Source: CAILZL01 sp963748005
GTDB lineage: Bacteria > Pseudomonadota > Gammaproteobacteria > Steroidobacterales > Steroidobacteraceae
Length of the DNA stretch: 64,000 bases
Direction of reading: 5' to 3'
NCBI GenBank assembly: GCA_963748005.1
Contig: CAVVHH010000002.1
Coordinates: 1,364,001 to 1,428,000, forward strand
The translations under genes were made by a program, and so were the position numbers. Numbering within the stretch: the stretch's first letter is position 1; every line of letters begins with the position of its first letter. The notes below the pieces were generated by a model. That model saw nothing but the letters and a program-made list of their open reading frames with translations, had not been told where the DNA came from and searched no databases. Positions 56,461-64,000 of the stretch are shown piece after piece.

Positions 56461-56982
56461 ATGATCCAGCTTCGTCCGGGTGATCTAGTTACGATCCAGA
56501 ATGGGGATGCACATGTCCTGTTTGCAATCTTGACCAAGCAAATCCTGTTTGGCGGCCATTGGTCTTTCGTATTTCACAATCCACGATCCGCGCTGCCTTC
56601 TTTGGGCGACAAGATCTCCGATCCCGGATTCAACGCAGCAGTAGACTTCATCGTGCCAAAACGCGAAAAGCGAGTAATATTCGTTTCGAGAGACAACGAC
56701 TTCTCAAAGCTAGTCGGACCGGAACTGCTTCAGCAGCCACCGCTTCGCGGAGAATCTAACTACCGTATCTGGCGGTGGGTGAATGGTAGGCGAGAGGAAG
56801 CAGAGTACGTTCGCTTCACGTCGTCACCGACTCAAGAAGAGATGTCTGCACCTCACTATTCCTGCCTCCGTGCGGATTTCGCATGTGACTTGGCAAAAAG
56901 TGGTTGGAAACCCGGGTCGTCAATGTGGGACACCCAATCGGGTAAGAGCCGGCATTTCTCCGGCTCTCCCCACACCACCTAG
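56461..56982 (+). CDS. Hypothetical protein, 3' end interrupted by the group II intron
   Basis: Open frame of 173 codons starting IQLRPGDLVTIQNGDAHVLF; soluble, no signal peptide, no family recognised. RVIFVSRDNDFSKLVGPELL and YRIWRWVNGRREEAEYVRFT suggest a small alpha/beta domain. From about 56937 the frame reads the intron's antisense end, so the last ~15 residues (SGKSRHFSGSPHTT) are foreign and the native C-terminus is lost or displaced; past the intron (58773) the frame stays open but shows no clear protein. Composition is lower in GC than the MATE gene. Possibly a decaying accessory gene. Confidence 0.55.
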   Translation: MIQLRPGDLVTIQNGDAHVLFAILTKQILFGGHWSFVFHNPRSALPSLGDKISDPGFNAAVDFIVPKREKRVIFVSRDNDFSKLVGPELLQQPPLRGESNYRIWRWVNGRREEAEYVRFTSSPTQEEMSAPHYSCLRADFACDLAKSGWKPGSSMWDTQSGKSRHFSGSPHTT

Positions 56983-58772
56983 CATGCGGGTCCGCACTAG
57001 GCGGTTGAAGCAGGGTAGTGAAAACGGGACCACAGTTCCTTGATTGAGACCAAGCCTTGCTCCTTGAGCCACTGATTTGACATCGCCATCTGCGTCACCT
57101 TGGTTCGCGACATGCAGTACGGGCCTTTGGAGCTCATGCCTGCTTTAATCGCGTCCTTGAGTCCGATACCCTGCGCAACAAGATGACGGATTTTCGTCCG
57201 CGCCCAGCGCCATTGTTTCCAATAGCAAGTTCGCAGTCGTCTTCGTAGCCATTCGTCGAGTTCGGGAATCGGTCGGTAGTATTCCGACAACGCAAAGTAG
57301 TTCAGCCATCCTACGACGTAGCGTCGTAGTTCCATGTAGCGGTGCTCCATGCTCACGCCCCAACTGCGACCGGTGAGTTGCCTCACCCGGTGCTTGAAGC
57401 GGTGCAACGCTTTGTCGCTCCAGACGATCTTCGTTCCCCGGAAACAGAACCCGAGAAACTCCAATTCTTTGCTGGGCACGACCCGGCTCTTGTCGTGGTT
57501 GATGCTCAGCTTCAAACGCTGCTTGAGAAACCGCGTGACGTTGGCTTTCACGCGCTGCGCTGCACTGGTGCTGCGTACGCAGATGACAAAGTCATCGGCA
57601 TACCGAGCGAAATGGCGACCTTGGCGTTCCAAGTACACATCCAATTCGTGCAGCACAATGTTGGCGAGCAGCGGCGACAGCGGTCCACCTTGCGGCACGC
57701 CCAAGGGCGTCGGTTGCTTCACACCGTCCACTTCGACACCGGCACGCAAGTATCGACCGATCAGCTTCAACACTCGCTTGTCTTTGACGCGCTGCGCGAC
57801 TAAACGCATCAGCACATCATGATTCACGCTATCGAAGAATGCTGCCAGATCGATATCGACCACCCGCTTGTATCCTGATCGAAAGTAGTCACGCACTCGC
57901 CTGACGGCTTGATGCGCGTTCCTTCCCGGTCTGAATCCAAAGCTGTAGTCACTGAACTGGCCCTCGAATACCGGGCCAATTACCTGCGCGATTGCTTGCT
58001 GAATCACGCGATCCGCCACGCTCGGAATCCCCAACGGGCGCTGCTCGCCGTTCGCTTTGGGTATCCACACGCGACGTACTGCGTTCGGTTGGTATTTCCC
58101 TTCCATCAACTGTGCCTTGATCGTCGGCCAGTGCGCGCGTGCCCAGGCTGGAAAATCCAGCACACTCACGTCGTCGCAACCAGCCGCACCCTTGTTCGCC
58201 TTCACGCGCTGCCATGCGCGCATCAGGTTCTCGCGGGCCACAATCTTCTCCAGTAAACCCCATTCCAAGGCGTGCGCGGTGCTCATGCGCCGATACCCAC
58301 TTCCCGCTTCGCGCAGGCTTCGTGAGCATCGAGTACCAACAGGCGCTGCCTTGTCCTACTTCTTTGGTCCTTCGCCAGCCGACCATCCATGATCGCCTCG
58401 CTACCACGACCGCTGCTGACTTCTGCCGCATTACGCGCTGCATTGCTGCACCGCGCGCCGTTCTTTACGAACTGCACACACAGCAGATCTCCCCGGATAA
58501 GAGCATGAACTGTCACGACACAACCGCCGGATTTACTGTGCAGCGCGGATTCGTGGTCATCGCAGTCTTGTGCCTGCTCGACCCTGCTGCTCAGCCTTGT
58601 ATCCGATTCTTGTTCATCGGCTCGTCGCTTTGCGCTCAGGCTTCCTTCGGACAACCCCTCGCGGGGTTGCCCTTGCCGTCGGCTAGTCTTTATGATCGTC
58701 AACATGGTTGACTTCAAATCCTCAGGCAGGGGACTTCCACCCCATAAGTTCATGCCCATGCCGGGCGTACAC
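56937..58772 (-). mobile_element. Group II intron (bacterial class C-like)
   Basis: On the minus strand it begins GTGTACGCCCGGCATGGGCA (58772), followed by domain I landmarks GGTGGAAGTCCCCT and GTCCGAAGGAAGCCTGAG. It encodes a reverse transcriptase in domain IV. It closes with domain V ACCGCCTAGTGCGG/GCATGCTAGGTGGT (about 56970-57004) and domain VI GAGCCGG...CCGGCTC, ending TACCCGAT near 56937. About 1.84 kb, apparently complete. It is inserted about 55 bases after the malQ stop, next to CGCCTGCAGGCG-TTT, which fits class C preference for terminator stems. Confidence 0.85.
56997..58286 (-). CDS. ltrA: Group II intron reverse transcriptase/maturase
   Basis: 429 residues. RT blocks in order: KANKGAAGCDDVSVLDF, WIPKANGEQRPLGIPSVADR, FSDYSFGFRPGRNAHQAV, VVDIDLAAFFDSVNHDVLM, GVPQGGPLSPLLANIVLHEL, the catalytic FARYADDFVICV, then FLGFCFRG and the maturase (X) domain VRQLTGRSWGV...YVVGWLNYFAL. 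There is no HNH endonuclease at the C-terminus, as in class C introns that invade single-stranded DNA at forks. All acidic residues of the active site are present, so it is probably active. Confidence 0.95.
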   Translation of the reverse strand: MSTAHALEWGLLEKIVARENLMRAWQRVKANKGAAGCDDVSVLDFPAWARAHWPTIKAQLMEGKYQPNAVRRVWIPKANGEQRPLGIPSVADRVIQQAIAQVIGPVFEGQFSDYSFGFRPGRNAHQAVRRVRDYFRSGYKRVVDIDLAAFFDSVNHDVLMRLVAQRVKDKRVLKLIGRYLRAGVEVDGVKQPTPLGVPQGGPLSPLLANIVLHELDVYLERQGRHFARYADDFVICVRSTSAAQRVKANVTRFLKQRLKLSINHDKSRVVPSKELEFLGFCFRGTKIVWSDKALHRFKHRVRQLTGRSWGVSMEHRYMELRRYVVGWLNYFALSEYYRPIPELDEWLRRRLRTCYWKQWRWARTKIRHLVAQGIGLKDAIKAGMSSKGPYCMSRTKVTQMAMSNQWLKEQGLVSIKELWSRFHYPASTA

Positions 58773-58830
58773 AAACGCCTGCAGGCGACGCGCAAAATGC
58801 ACGCGCCTGAGGCACAGCGTTCAGCACCAC

Positions 58831-60975
58831 CTACAAGTTCGGATTCTCTCCCCTTCTCGCCTTACCCATCGCACGCAACACTTCTTGCACGTCTTCACGC
58901 TGCAGCGTCACTGACAAATCCTCCGCCAGCTTGCGCTGCCAGTTGGCGTGTTCGGTACTGGTGCCGGGTACATTGACCGGATCGGTCATGCCCTGCAGGT
59001 CTTCGGGTTGCACCACCAGCAACGCGGCGGGCGATAACGCTGCATACAAATAGGCCGCGCGCATCAAGGCCAGCGAATACGGCGGCAACGGTTCGTGTGC
59101 ATGCCATTGCCACAGCGCGGCGCGTGTCAGCGCTTCCAGCAGCAGGCGACGATCATGATCGCGTTCATGTTGCACGCGTTCGAGTGTGGCTTGATCCGGA
59201 TACTGCTTGAGCTGGTCACGCAGCGTAATATCATCGCCCTGCCACCAGCTCTTGAATGGTGGCAGATCATGCGTGGTGATGACGGCCAGGGCCTGCGGTA
59301 TATAGTCGTGTGGCGCAATGAACTGGCCATCATGGCCTTTCTCGAAGAGCAGCACCTTGTAGTGATACAGGCCGAAACGTTCCATGGCATGGCGCATGGC
59401 GTCGGGCACCGTACCCAGATCTTCACCGATCACCAGGCAGCGATTGCGCACGCTTTCCAGCGCCACCAGCTTCATCAGGTCATCCAGCGGGTAATACACA
59501 TATACGCCATCGGTGGATTCAAAACCCCGCGGCACCCACCACAGACGACACAGCGTCATCACATGATCGATACGCAGTGCGCCGGCCGATTGCATATTGG
59601 CGCGCAGCATATGAATGAACGGTTGGTACGCCTGTGCTGTGAGCTGCGCAGGATGTTGCGGTGGAATACCCCAGTCCTGACCTTTCAGTGCCAGTGCATC
59701 GGGCGGCGCACCCACCGCAACGCCATCCACATACAGCGTTCGATTGCTCCAGACTTCAGATCCGTTGGGGTCCACACCCACGGCCACATCGCCATACACT
59801 CCCAGCTCCATACCCAGGTCACGCGCGAGCTGCTGCGCTTCATGCAGTTGCGTATATGCCAGCCACTGCAGATACATGAAGTAGCCCACCTGAGATTCAT
59901 GCTCGGCAGCAAACTGCTGAACTGCTGCGCTATGCGGATCGTGGAAGGCATCGGGCCAGCTGCGCCAACCCCAGCCGCGTCCCGGCTGCGCGCTGAAATG
60001 CTGATCCAGTGCGTCGTACAAGGCATGCAGGTGCAGCGCTTCACCAGACCGTTCCACAAAGCGATGGAAGGCCTGTGCCCGCAACGTATTGTTGGTCAGG
60101 TGTTCGGCGTGAAAGGTATCGTACAGGGCGCGGAATGCCTGGAATTTCGCATTGGCCACGGCTGAATACAGCACCACTGTGCTGGCGCGCAGGAGATTGA
60201 GCTGATCCCCCTGCTGACTGACGAACGCCTGCGCAATCGGGCACTCCCGATACTCGGGTACGGCTGTGGGCGCGATGTACAGCACGTTGAGAAAGTCACG
60301 ATGCGAGGGACTGTAGGGACTGATGTGCGCCGGATCGGCCGGTCGCAGAGCATGTAATGGATTCAAGCCGATGGTATCGCAACCACTTGGTGCCGCGACG
60401 CGGATCAGGTCCTTGAGGTCGGCAAAATCGCCCATGCCCCAGTTGTGATCCGAACGCAGCGTGTACAGCTGGATGGACAGTCCCCACAGGCGCTTGCCCT
60501 GCTGTATGACTGGCGGCTCGTAGCAGCGCGGCGGCGCGATGATTAGCATGCAATCAGCAAGAGGTTGCCCATCAACACGCAGCTCCAGCCGGTGATAGCC
60601 CAATGGCAAGTTGGGCGGCAGCGGCAGCCGACAAGAACTGTCCGCCAGCTGCTGTAAGTTGCTAACGGCGTGTGTTGCAACGATGGACTCACCCGCTTCA
60701 GTCTGTACCTGCAACTGCACATTGCTCCCGGTATGCACACCGGGCAGCGGAACATCGATAAACAGCTCATCCTGAGTGCGCACCTGCACCGGTAATGCTG
60801 GTGGCGATGCACCCTGCGTTCTGACACCATGACCCAGCGCACCCATGGCCCGCAAAATCGCGGTGCGTGCTGCATCGGAGAAGGGTCGAAACTCCCCGCG
60901 ATAGTCGTGGTACGACTCCCCCAAACCGTACTGTCTTGCGAGATGAGCCAAGGTCTGGGGGTCGAGCTTCTTCAT
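58831..60975 (-). CDS. malQ: 4-alpha-glucanotransferase (amylomaltase, GH77)
   Basis: 714 residues from the ATG at 60975 (KKLDPQTLAHLARQYGL), chosen because an earlier start would overlap glgX. An N-terminal ~150-residue domain is followed by the GH77 barrel: QLYTLRSDHNWGMGDFADLK, GLNPLHALRPADPAHISPYS, nucleophile in ALRIDHVMTLCRLWW, acid in VIGEDLGTVPDAM, third acid in TTHDLPPFKSWWQG. It transfers glucan chains between maltodextrins and partners glgX in glycogen turnover. Starts 8 nt after glgX stops; same operon. Confidence 0.94.
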   Translation of the reverse strand: MKKLDPQTLAHLARQYGLGESYHDYRGEFRPFSDAARTAILRAMGALGHGVRTQGASPPALPVQVRTQDELFIDVPLPGVHTGSNVQLQVQTEAGESIVATHAVSNLQQLADSSCRLPLPPNLPLGYHRLELRVDGQPLADCMLIIAPPRCYEPPVIQQGKRLWGLSIQLYTLRSDHNWGMGDFADLKDLIRVAAPSGCDTIGLNPLHALRPADPAHISPYSPSHRDFLNVLYIAPTAVPEYRECPIAQAFVSQQGDQLNLLRASTVVLYSAVANAKFQAFRALYDTFHAEHLTNNTLRAQAFHRFVERSGEALHLHALYDALDQHFSAQPGRGWGWRSWPDAFHDPHSAAVQQFAAEHESQVGYFMYLQWLAYTQLHEAQQLARDLGMELGVYGDVAVGVDPNGSEVWSNRTLYVDGVAVGAPPDALALKGQDWGIPPQHPAQLTAQAYQPFIHMLRANMQSAGALRIDHVMTLCRLWWVPRGFESTDGVYVYYPLDDLMKLVALESVRNRCLVIGEDLGTVPDAMRHAMERFGLYHYKVLLFEKGHDGQFIAPHDYIPQALAVITTHDLPPFKSWWQGDDITLRDQLKQYPDQATLERVQHERDHDRRLLLEALTRAALWQWHAHEPLPPYSLALMRAAYLYAALSPAALLVVQPEDLQGMTDPVNVPGTSTEHANWQRKLAEDLSVTLQREDVQEVLRAMGKARRGENPNL

Positions 60976-60983
60976 GCGAACTT

Positions 60984-63131
60984 TTAACTGTTGCGAGGTT
61001 GTAAACGTCGTTCGTGCAGACCATCGGTCAGCAACACCATGGAATGTCCTTGCACGATGCATGCCTCACGGATCAGCTGTGGCTCGGGAATCATGCCGTC
61101 AACCGAGGTATCGAACGCGAGACGCCATTCGATACTGCGCTGCGGCATGGGTAGTACGAAGCGCACCGGTTGATCGCCGGTATTGCACAACAGGAACAGA
61201 TGTCCCTGCATCTCGCCATGCAGATCGACAAACGCCTGGCCGATCAGCACCCCAATGGCCCGCGCCTCCGAATCATGCCAATTGCCGGCATCCAGTTCGT
61301 GACCCATGGGATGTCGCCAGCTGACGTCCTTGTGTTCATGTCCAGGGCCGCGCGCACCTTTCAGAAAGGTATCGCGGCGCAGCCCCGGCGCCTGACGGCG
61401 CAAATGAATCAGCTGCCTGACGAACTGCAGCAGCGCCGCGTTCTTGTACGCCAGTGACCAGTCAATCCAGTTGATGGCGTTGTCCTGACAGTAGGCATTG
61501 TTGTTGCCCAATTGCGTGCGGCCAAACTCATCGCCCGCACACAACATGGGCACGCCCTGCGAGCACAGCAAGGTTGCAAGCAGGTTGCGGGTTTGCTGGT
61601 TGCGCAATTGCAGAATGGCCTGGTCTTCGGTGGGTCCTTCCACGCCGCAGTTCCAGCTCAGGTTGTGGCTGTGGCCATCGCGGTTGTCTTCCAGGTTGGC
61701 TTCGTTGTGCTTGTCGTTGTAGCTGACCAGGTCCTGCAGTGTGAAGCCATCGTGCGCTGTGATGAAATTGACACTGGCCGTCGGCTTGCGACCGGCGCTG
61801 CGAAACAGATCGCTGGAACCGGCAAAGCGTTCGGCGAACGCGCCCAGCCGGCCTGGATTGCCGCGCCAGAAGCCGCGCATGGTGTCGCGATACAGATCAT
61901 TCCACTCCGACCAGCCATTGGGAAAACGGCCCAGCTGATAGCCGTCGAAGCCAATGTCCCAAGGCTCTGCGATCAGCTTGATATAGCGTAACGCGGGCTC
62001 CTGTCTGAGCATCTGGAAGAACTGCGCTTCGCTGCGAAAGCCTTGCGCATCGCGACCCAGTATCGGCGCCAGATCGAAACGAAAACCATCGACGTGCATC
62101 ACCTCCACCCAGTAGCGCAAGGAATCGATGATCATCTGTTGCGTGGCCGGATGATGTGCCGCAATGGTGTTGCCACAGCCGCTGCGATTGATGTACCAGC
62201 GGGGGTTGTCCTGCTGCAGGGAGTAGTAAGCGCCGTTGTCGAAGCCACGCCAGCTGAGTGTGGGCCCCAGCTCGCTGCCTTCTGCAGTATGGTTGTACAC
62301 CACGTCCAGAATCACTTCGATGCCAGCTGCGTGCAGCGCACGCACCATGGTTTTGAACTCCGCTACCGGATCCTGGCTACCGGCAGTGGCATAGGCGCGT
62401 GCCGGCGCGCTCCACGCCAGACTGTTGTAGCCCCAGTAGTTGCGCAAACCCTTTGCAGTCAGAAACGCTTCACTGACAAAGTCCTGCACCGGCATCAGTT
62501 CAACGGCGGTCACACCCAGTTGCTGCAAGTGATCAATCACGGCCGGATGGGTCAGCCCCAGATAGGTGCCGCGATGTTCGGGCGGCACGTCGGGATGCAG
62601 CTGCGTGAATCCTTTGACATGCAGTTCGTAAAAAATCGAATCGCGCCAGGGGACCGAAGGCGGATGATCACCCTGCCAGTCAAACGCAGCAGCAACAACC
62701 ACGCTCTTGGGCACAAAAGGCGCACTGTCGATCACGTCGGCGCTGTCGGCGGCTTCTTCGCCAGCAAAGCCATACACGGCCGGATGCCAGATGAGCTCGC
62801 CGCGCAAGGCACGTGCGTAGGGATCAATCAGCAACTTGTTGGGATTGTAACGCAGTCCATTCGCTGGCTCGTAAGCGCCGTGCACGCGAAAGCCATACAC
62901 CACGCCAGCCTGACCTGCTGGCTTCGGCAGCAGGCCATGCCAGACACCGGCGGTATGACCGGGTAAGGGCTGGCGCCACAACTCCACCGCACCGCTGCTG
63001 TCGAACACGCACAGATCCACCGCCGTGGCGCGGCTGGCGAACACGGCGAAATTCACGCCTTGGTCACCAAGGCTGGCGCCCAACGGAATGGGCTCGCCGC
63101 GTTGCAACTGTGGAAATTGGTCTACTTGCAT
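60984..63131 (-). CDS. glgX: Glycogen debranching enzyme (GH13 isoamylase type)
   Basis: 715 residues. N-terminal CBM48 domain (PLGASLGDQGVNFAVFASRA), then a GH13 barrel: EVILDVVYNHTAEGSELGPT, nucleophile in VDGFRFDLAPILGRD, acid/base in KLIAEPWDIG, and FITAHDGFTLQDLVSYNDKH with the third Asp. It removes alpha-1,6 branches from limit dextrins of glycogen. Normal length for GlgX. It lies between glgB (80 nt away) and malQ (8 nt) in a minus-strand glycogen operon. Confidence 0.95.
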   Translation of the reverse strand: MQVDQFPQLQRGEPIPLGASLGDQGVNFAVFASRATAVDLCVFDSSGAVELWRQPLPGHTAGVWHGLLPKPAGQAGVVYGFRVHGAYEPANGLRYNPNKLLIDPYARALRGELIWHPAVYGFAGEEAADSADVIDSAPFVPKSVVVAAAFDWQGDHPPSVPWRDSIFYELHVKGFTQLHPDVPPEHRGTYLGLTHPAVIDHLQQLGVTAVELMPVQDFVSEAFLTAKGLRNYWGYNSLAWSAPARAYATAGSQDPVAEFKTMVRALHAAGIEVILDVVYNHTAEGSELGPTLSWRGFDNGAYYSLQQDNPRWYINRSGCGNTIAAHHPATQQMIIDSLRYWVEVMHVDGFRFDLAPILGRDAQGFRSEAQFFQMLRQEPALRYIKLIAEPWDIGFDGYQLGRFPNGWSEWNDLYRDTMRGFWRGNPGRLGAFAERFAGSSDLFRSAGRKPTASVNFITAHDGFTLQDLVSYNDKHNEANLEDNRDGHSHNLSWNCGVEGPTEDQAILQLRNQQTRNLLATLLCSQGVPMLCAGDEFGRTQLGNNNAYCQDNAINWIDWSLAYKNAALLQFVRQLIHLRRQAPGLRRDTFLKGARGPGHEHKDVSWRHPMGHELDAGNWHDSEARAIGVLIGQAFVDLHGEMQGHLFLLCNTGDQPVRFVLPMPQRSIEWRLAFDTSVDGMIPEPQLIREACIVQGHSMVLLTDGLHERRLQPRNS

Positions 63132-63211
63132 CTGGCGACTCTACCGGCCCCTACCGCAGTGCGCGCATCCGCAGCTACCGAATGGTTGCCTGATGCCCGA
63201 CAACAATTCGC

Positions 63212-64000
63212 TCAGCCCCGCTGCCAGAAAGTCACGGCCAGCGGCGGCAGATGAATACGCATGCGATGCGCAAAACCCGCCCAACCATCGCTTTCCGCAT
63301 CCACCGTATATTGATTACTGTAGCCGGAACCACCCCAGGCTGGATCATCGCTGTCCAGCAGCTTGCGATAACGCCCCGGCAACGGCACACCAAACAGGTA
63401 ATTGTCCCGTGGCACCGGCGTGCAATTGAAGATACACAGCAGGGGCTCAGCGTCCGGCGTCGTGCGACGCATGAAGGCGAACACGCTGTCGTTGGCGTTG
63501 CTCAGGTCTATCCACTGAAACCCTTCCCAGGAGTGGTCGCTGGCATGTAGTTCAGGATGCTGACGATAAATGAAGTTCATGGTCTTGCACCAGTCGCGCA
63601 GCGAGCGGTGATTGGCGTGCTCCAGCAGCGGCCAGTCCAGTTGCTCATGCGCACGCCACTCATGCCATTGCCCGAACTCGCTGCCCATGAACAGCAGCTT
63701 CTTGCCCGGATGCGCCGTCATGTATCCCAGCATCAGGCGCACACCGGCGCGTTTCTGCCATTCATCGCCCGGCATCTTGCTGATCAGCGAACGCTTGCCA
63801 TGCACCACCTCGTCATGCGAGATCGGCAGCATGAAGCGCTCCGAGTAGGCATACATCATCGAGAAGGTAATCAGGTTGTGTTCGTAGCGCCGATACACCG
63901 GGTCCAGCTGCATGTAACGCAGCGTGTCGTTCATCCAGCCCATGTTCCACTTCAGCGTGAAGCCCAGACCGCCCAGATGCACCGGCTGAGTGACGCCGGG
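63212..64000 (-). CDS. glgB: 1,4-alpha-glucan branching enzyme (C-terminal part; gene continues past the window edge)
   Basis: 262 codons to the end of the window without a start. The visible part carries LKWNMGWMNDTLRYM, FMLPISHDEVVHGKRSLISK (the S-H-D-E catalytic/substrate motif), KKLLFMGSEFGQWHEW and the C-terminal all-beta domain ending RIHLPPLAVTFWQRG. It introduces alpha-1,6 branches during glycogen synthesis, upstream of glgX and malQ. The nucleophile and acid/base residues lie outside the window. Confidence 0.93.
   Translation of the reverse strand, partial: PGVTQPVHLGGLGFTLKWNMGWMNDTLRYMQLDPVYRRYEHNLITFSMMYAYSERFMLPISHDEVVHGKRSLISKMPGDEWQKRAGVRLMLGYMTAHPGKKLLFMGSEFGQWHEWRAHEQLDWPLLEHANHRSLRDWCKTMNFIYRQHPELHASDHSWEGFQWIDLSNANDSVFAFMRRTTPDAEPLLCIFNCTPVPRDNYLFGVPLPGRYRKLLDSDDPAWGGSGYSNQYTVDAESDGWAGFAHRMRIHLPPLAVTFWQRG

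Noticed and set aside
1..64000. tRNA, rRNA and prophage genes
   Set aside because: I looked for cloverleaf ends, rRNA motifs and phage structural genes and saw none; short RNA genes could still be missed by eye.

Overview
The window looks like a chromosomal segment of a GC-rich gammaproteobacterium. The evidence is the polA / small RNA gap / engB / cytochrome c4 / dsbA order, LptM, RarD and a YqhA-type protein, FadL, and many TonB-dependent and signal-transduction proteins. The acyl-ornithine type of arginine pathway and the DUF6152-type secreted proteins point towards the Xanthomonadales/Nevskiales/Steroidobacter neighbourhood. That placement is inferred from gene content, not from a tree. 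I found no rRNA, tRNA or CRISPR array.

Region by region: (1) 1-3549, minus strand and visibly lower in GC: a compact operon of a DUF1863/ThsB-like TIR protein, an Nmad2 (nucleotide-modification-associated) protein, a MazG-like protein with an extra C-terminal domain, a uracil-DNA-glycosylase-like protein and a second TIR-like protein cut by the window edge. This is the best candidate for an undescribed (anti-phage) system. (2) 3.8-8.6 kb: a run of four exported enzymes/proteins (PQQ dehydrogenase, alpha/beta hydrolase, unknown, metallo-beta-lactamase fold). (3) 8.7-20.9 kb: housekeeping and envelope genes (M48 protease, argS, SPOR protein, MAPEG, diguanylate cyclase, esterase, FadL, BamE-like, YqhA, TonB, NUDIX, RarD). 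(4) 20.9-30 kb: duplicated secreted proteins around a DUF6152 gene sharing an upstream motif, a VOC protein with a histone-like tail, cyclophilin, a TonB-dependent receptor and a beta-propeller lipoprotein. (5) 30.1-39.1 kb: the arginine operon argR-argG-(P-loop gene)-argC-argD-argF'-argB-argH, with a palindromic repeat in every junction and ARG boxes on the argR promoter. (6) 39.1-46.8 kb: HNH nuclease, lptM-polA, a probable ErsA/Spot 42-type small RNA with an extracytoplasmic-stress sigma promoter, engB, cytochrome c4, lipoprotein DsbA, CorA. (7) 47.1-54.7 kb: a signalling block (CheA-like kinase, CheY-like regulator, CheX-like phosphatase, REC-PAS-HD-GYP protein, and a receiver-like/TM/TonB-C fusion). 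(8) 54.8-64 kb: MATE transporter, a small unknown gene, a group II intron, and the glycogen cluster malQ-glgX-glgB.

The strangest non-coding signal is a pair of 291-bp elements in opposite orientation (16847-17137 and 43853-44143). Their scaffold is nearly identical, but three paired stems have different sequences in the two copies while staying self-complementary. This is wholesale compensatory change that implies a selected or mechanistically copied fold.

Repeat palindromes of several families are scattered through gene junctions, and one has entered polA in frame.
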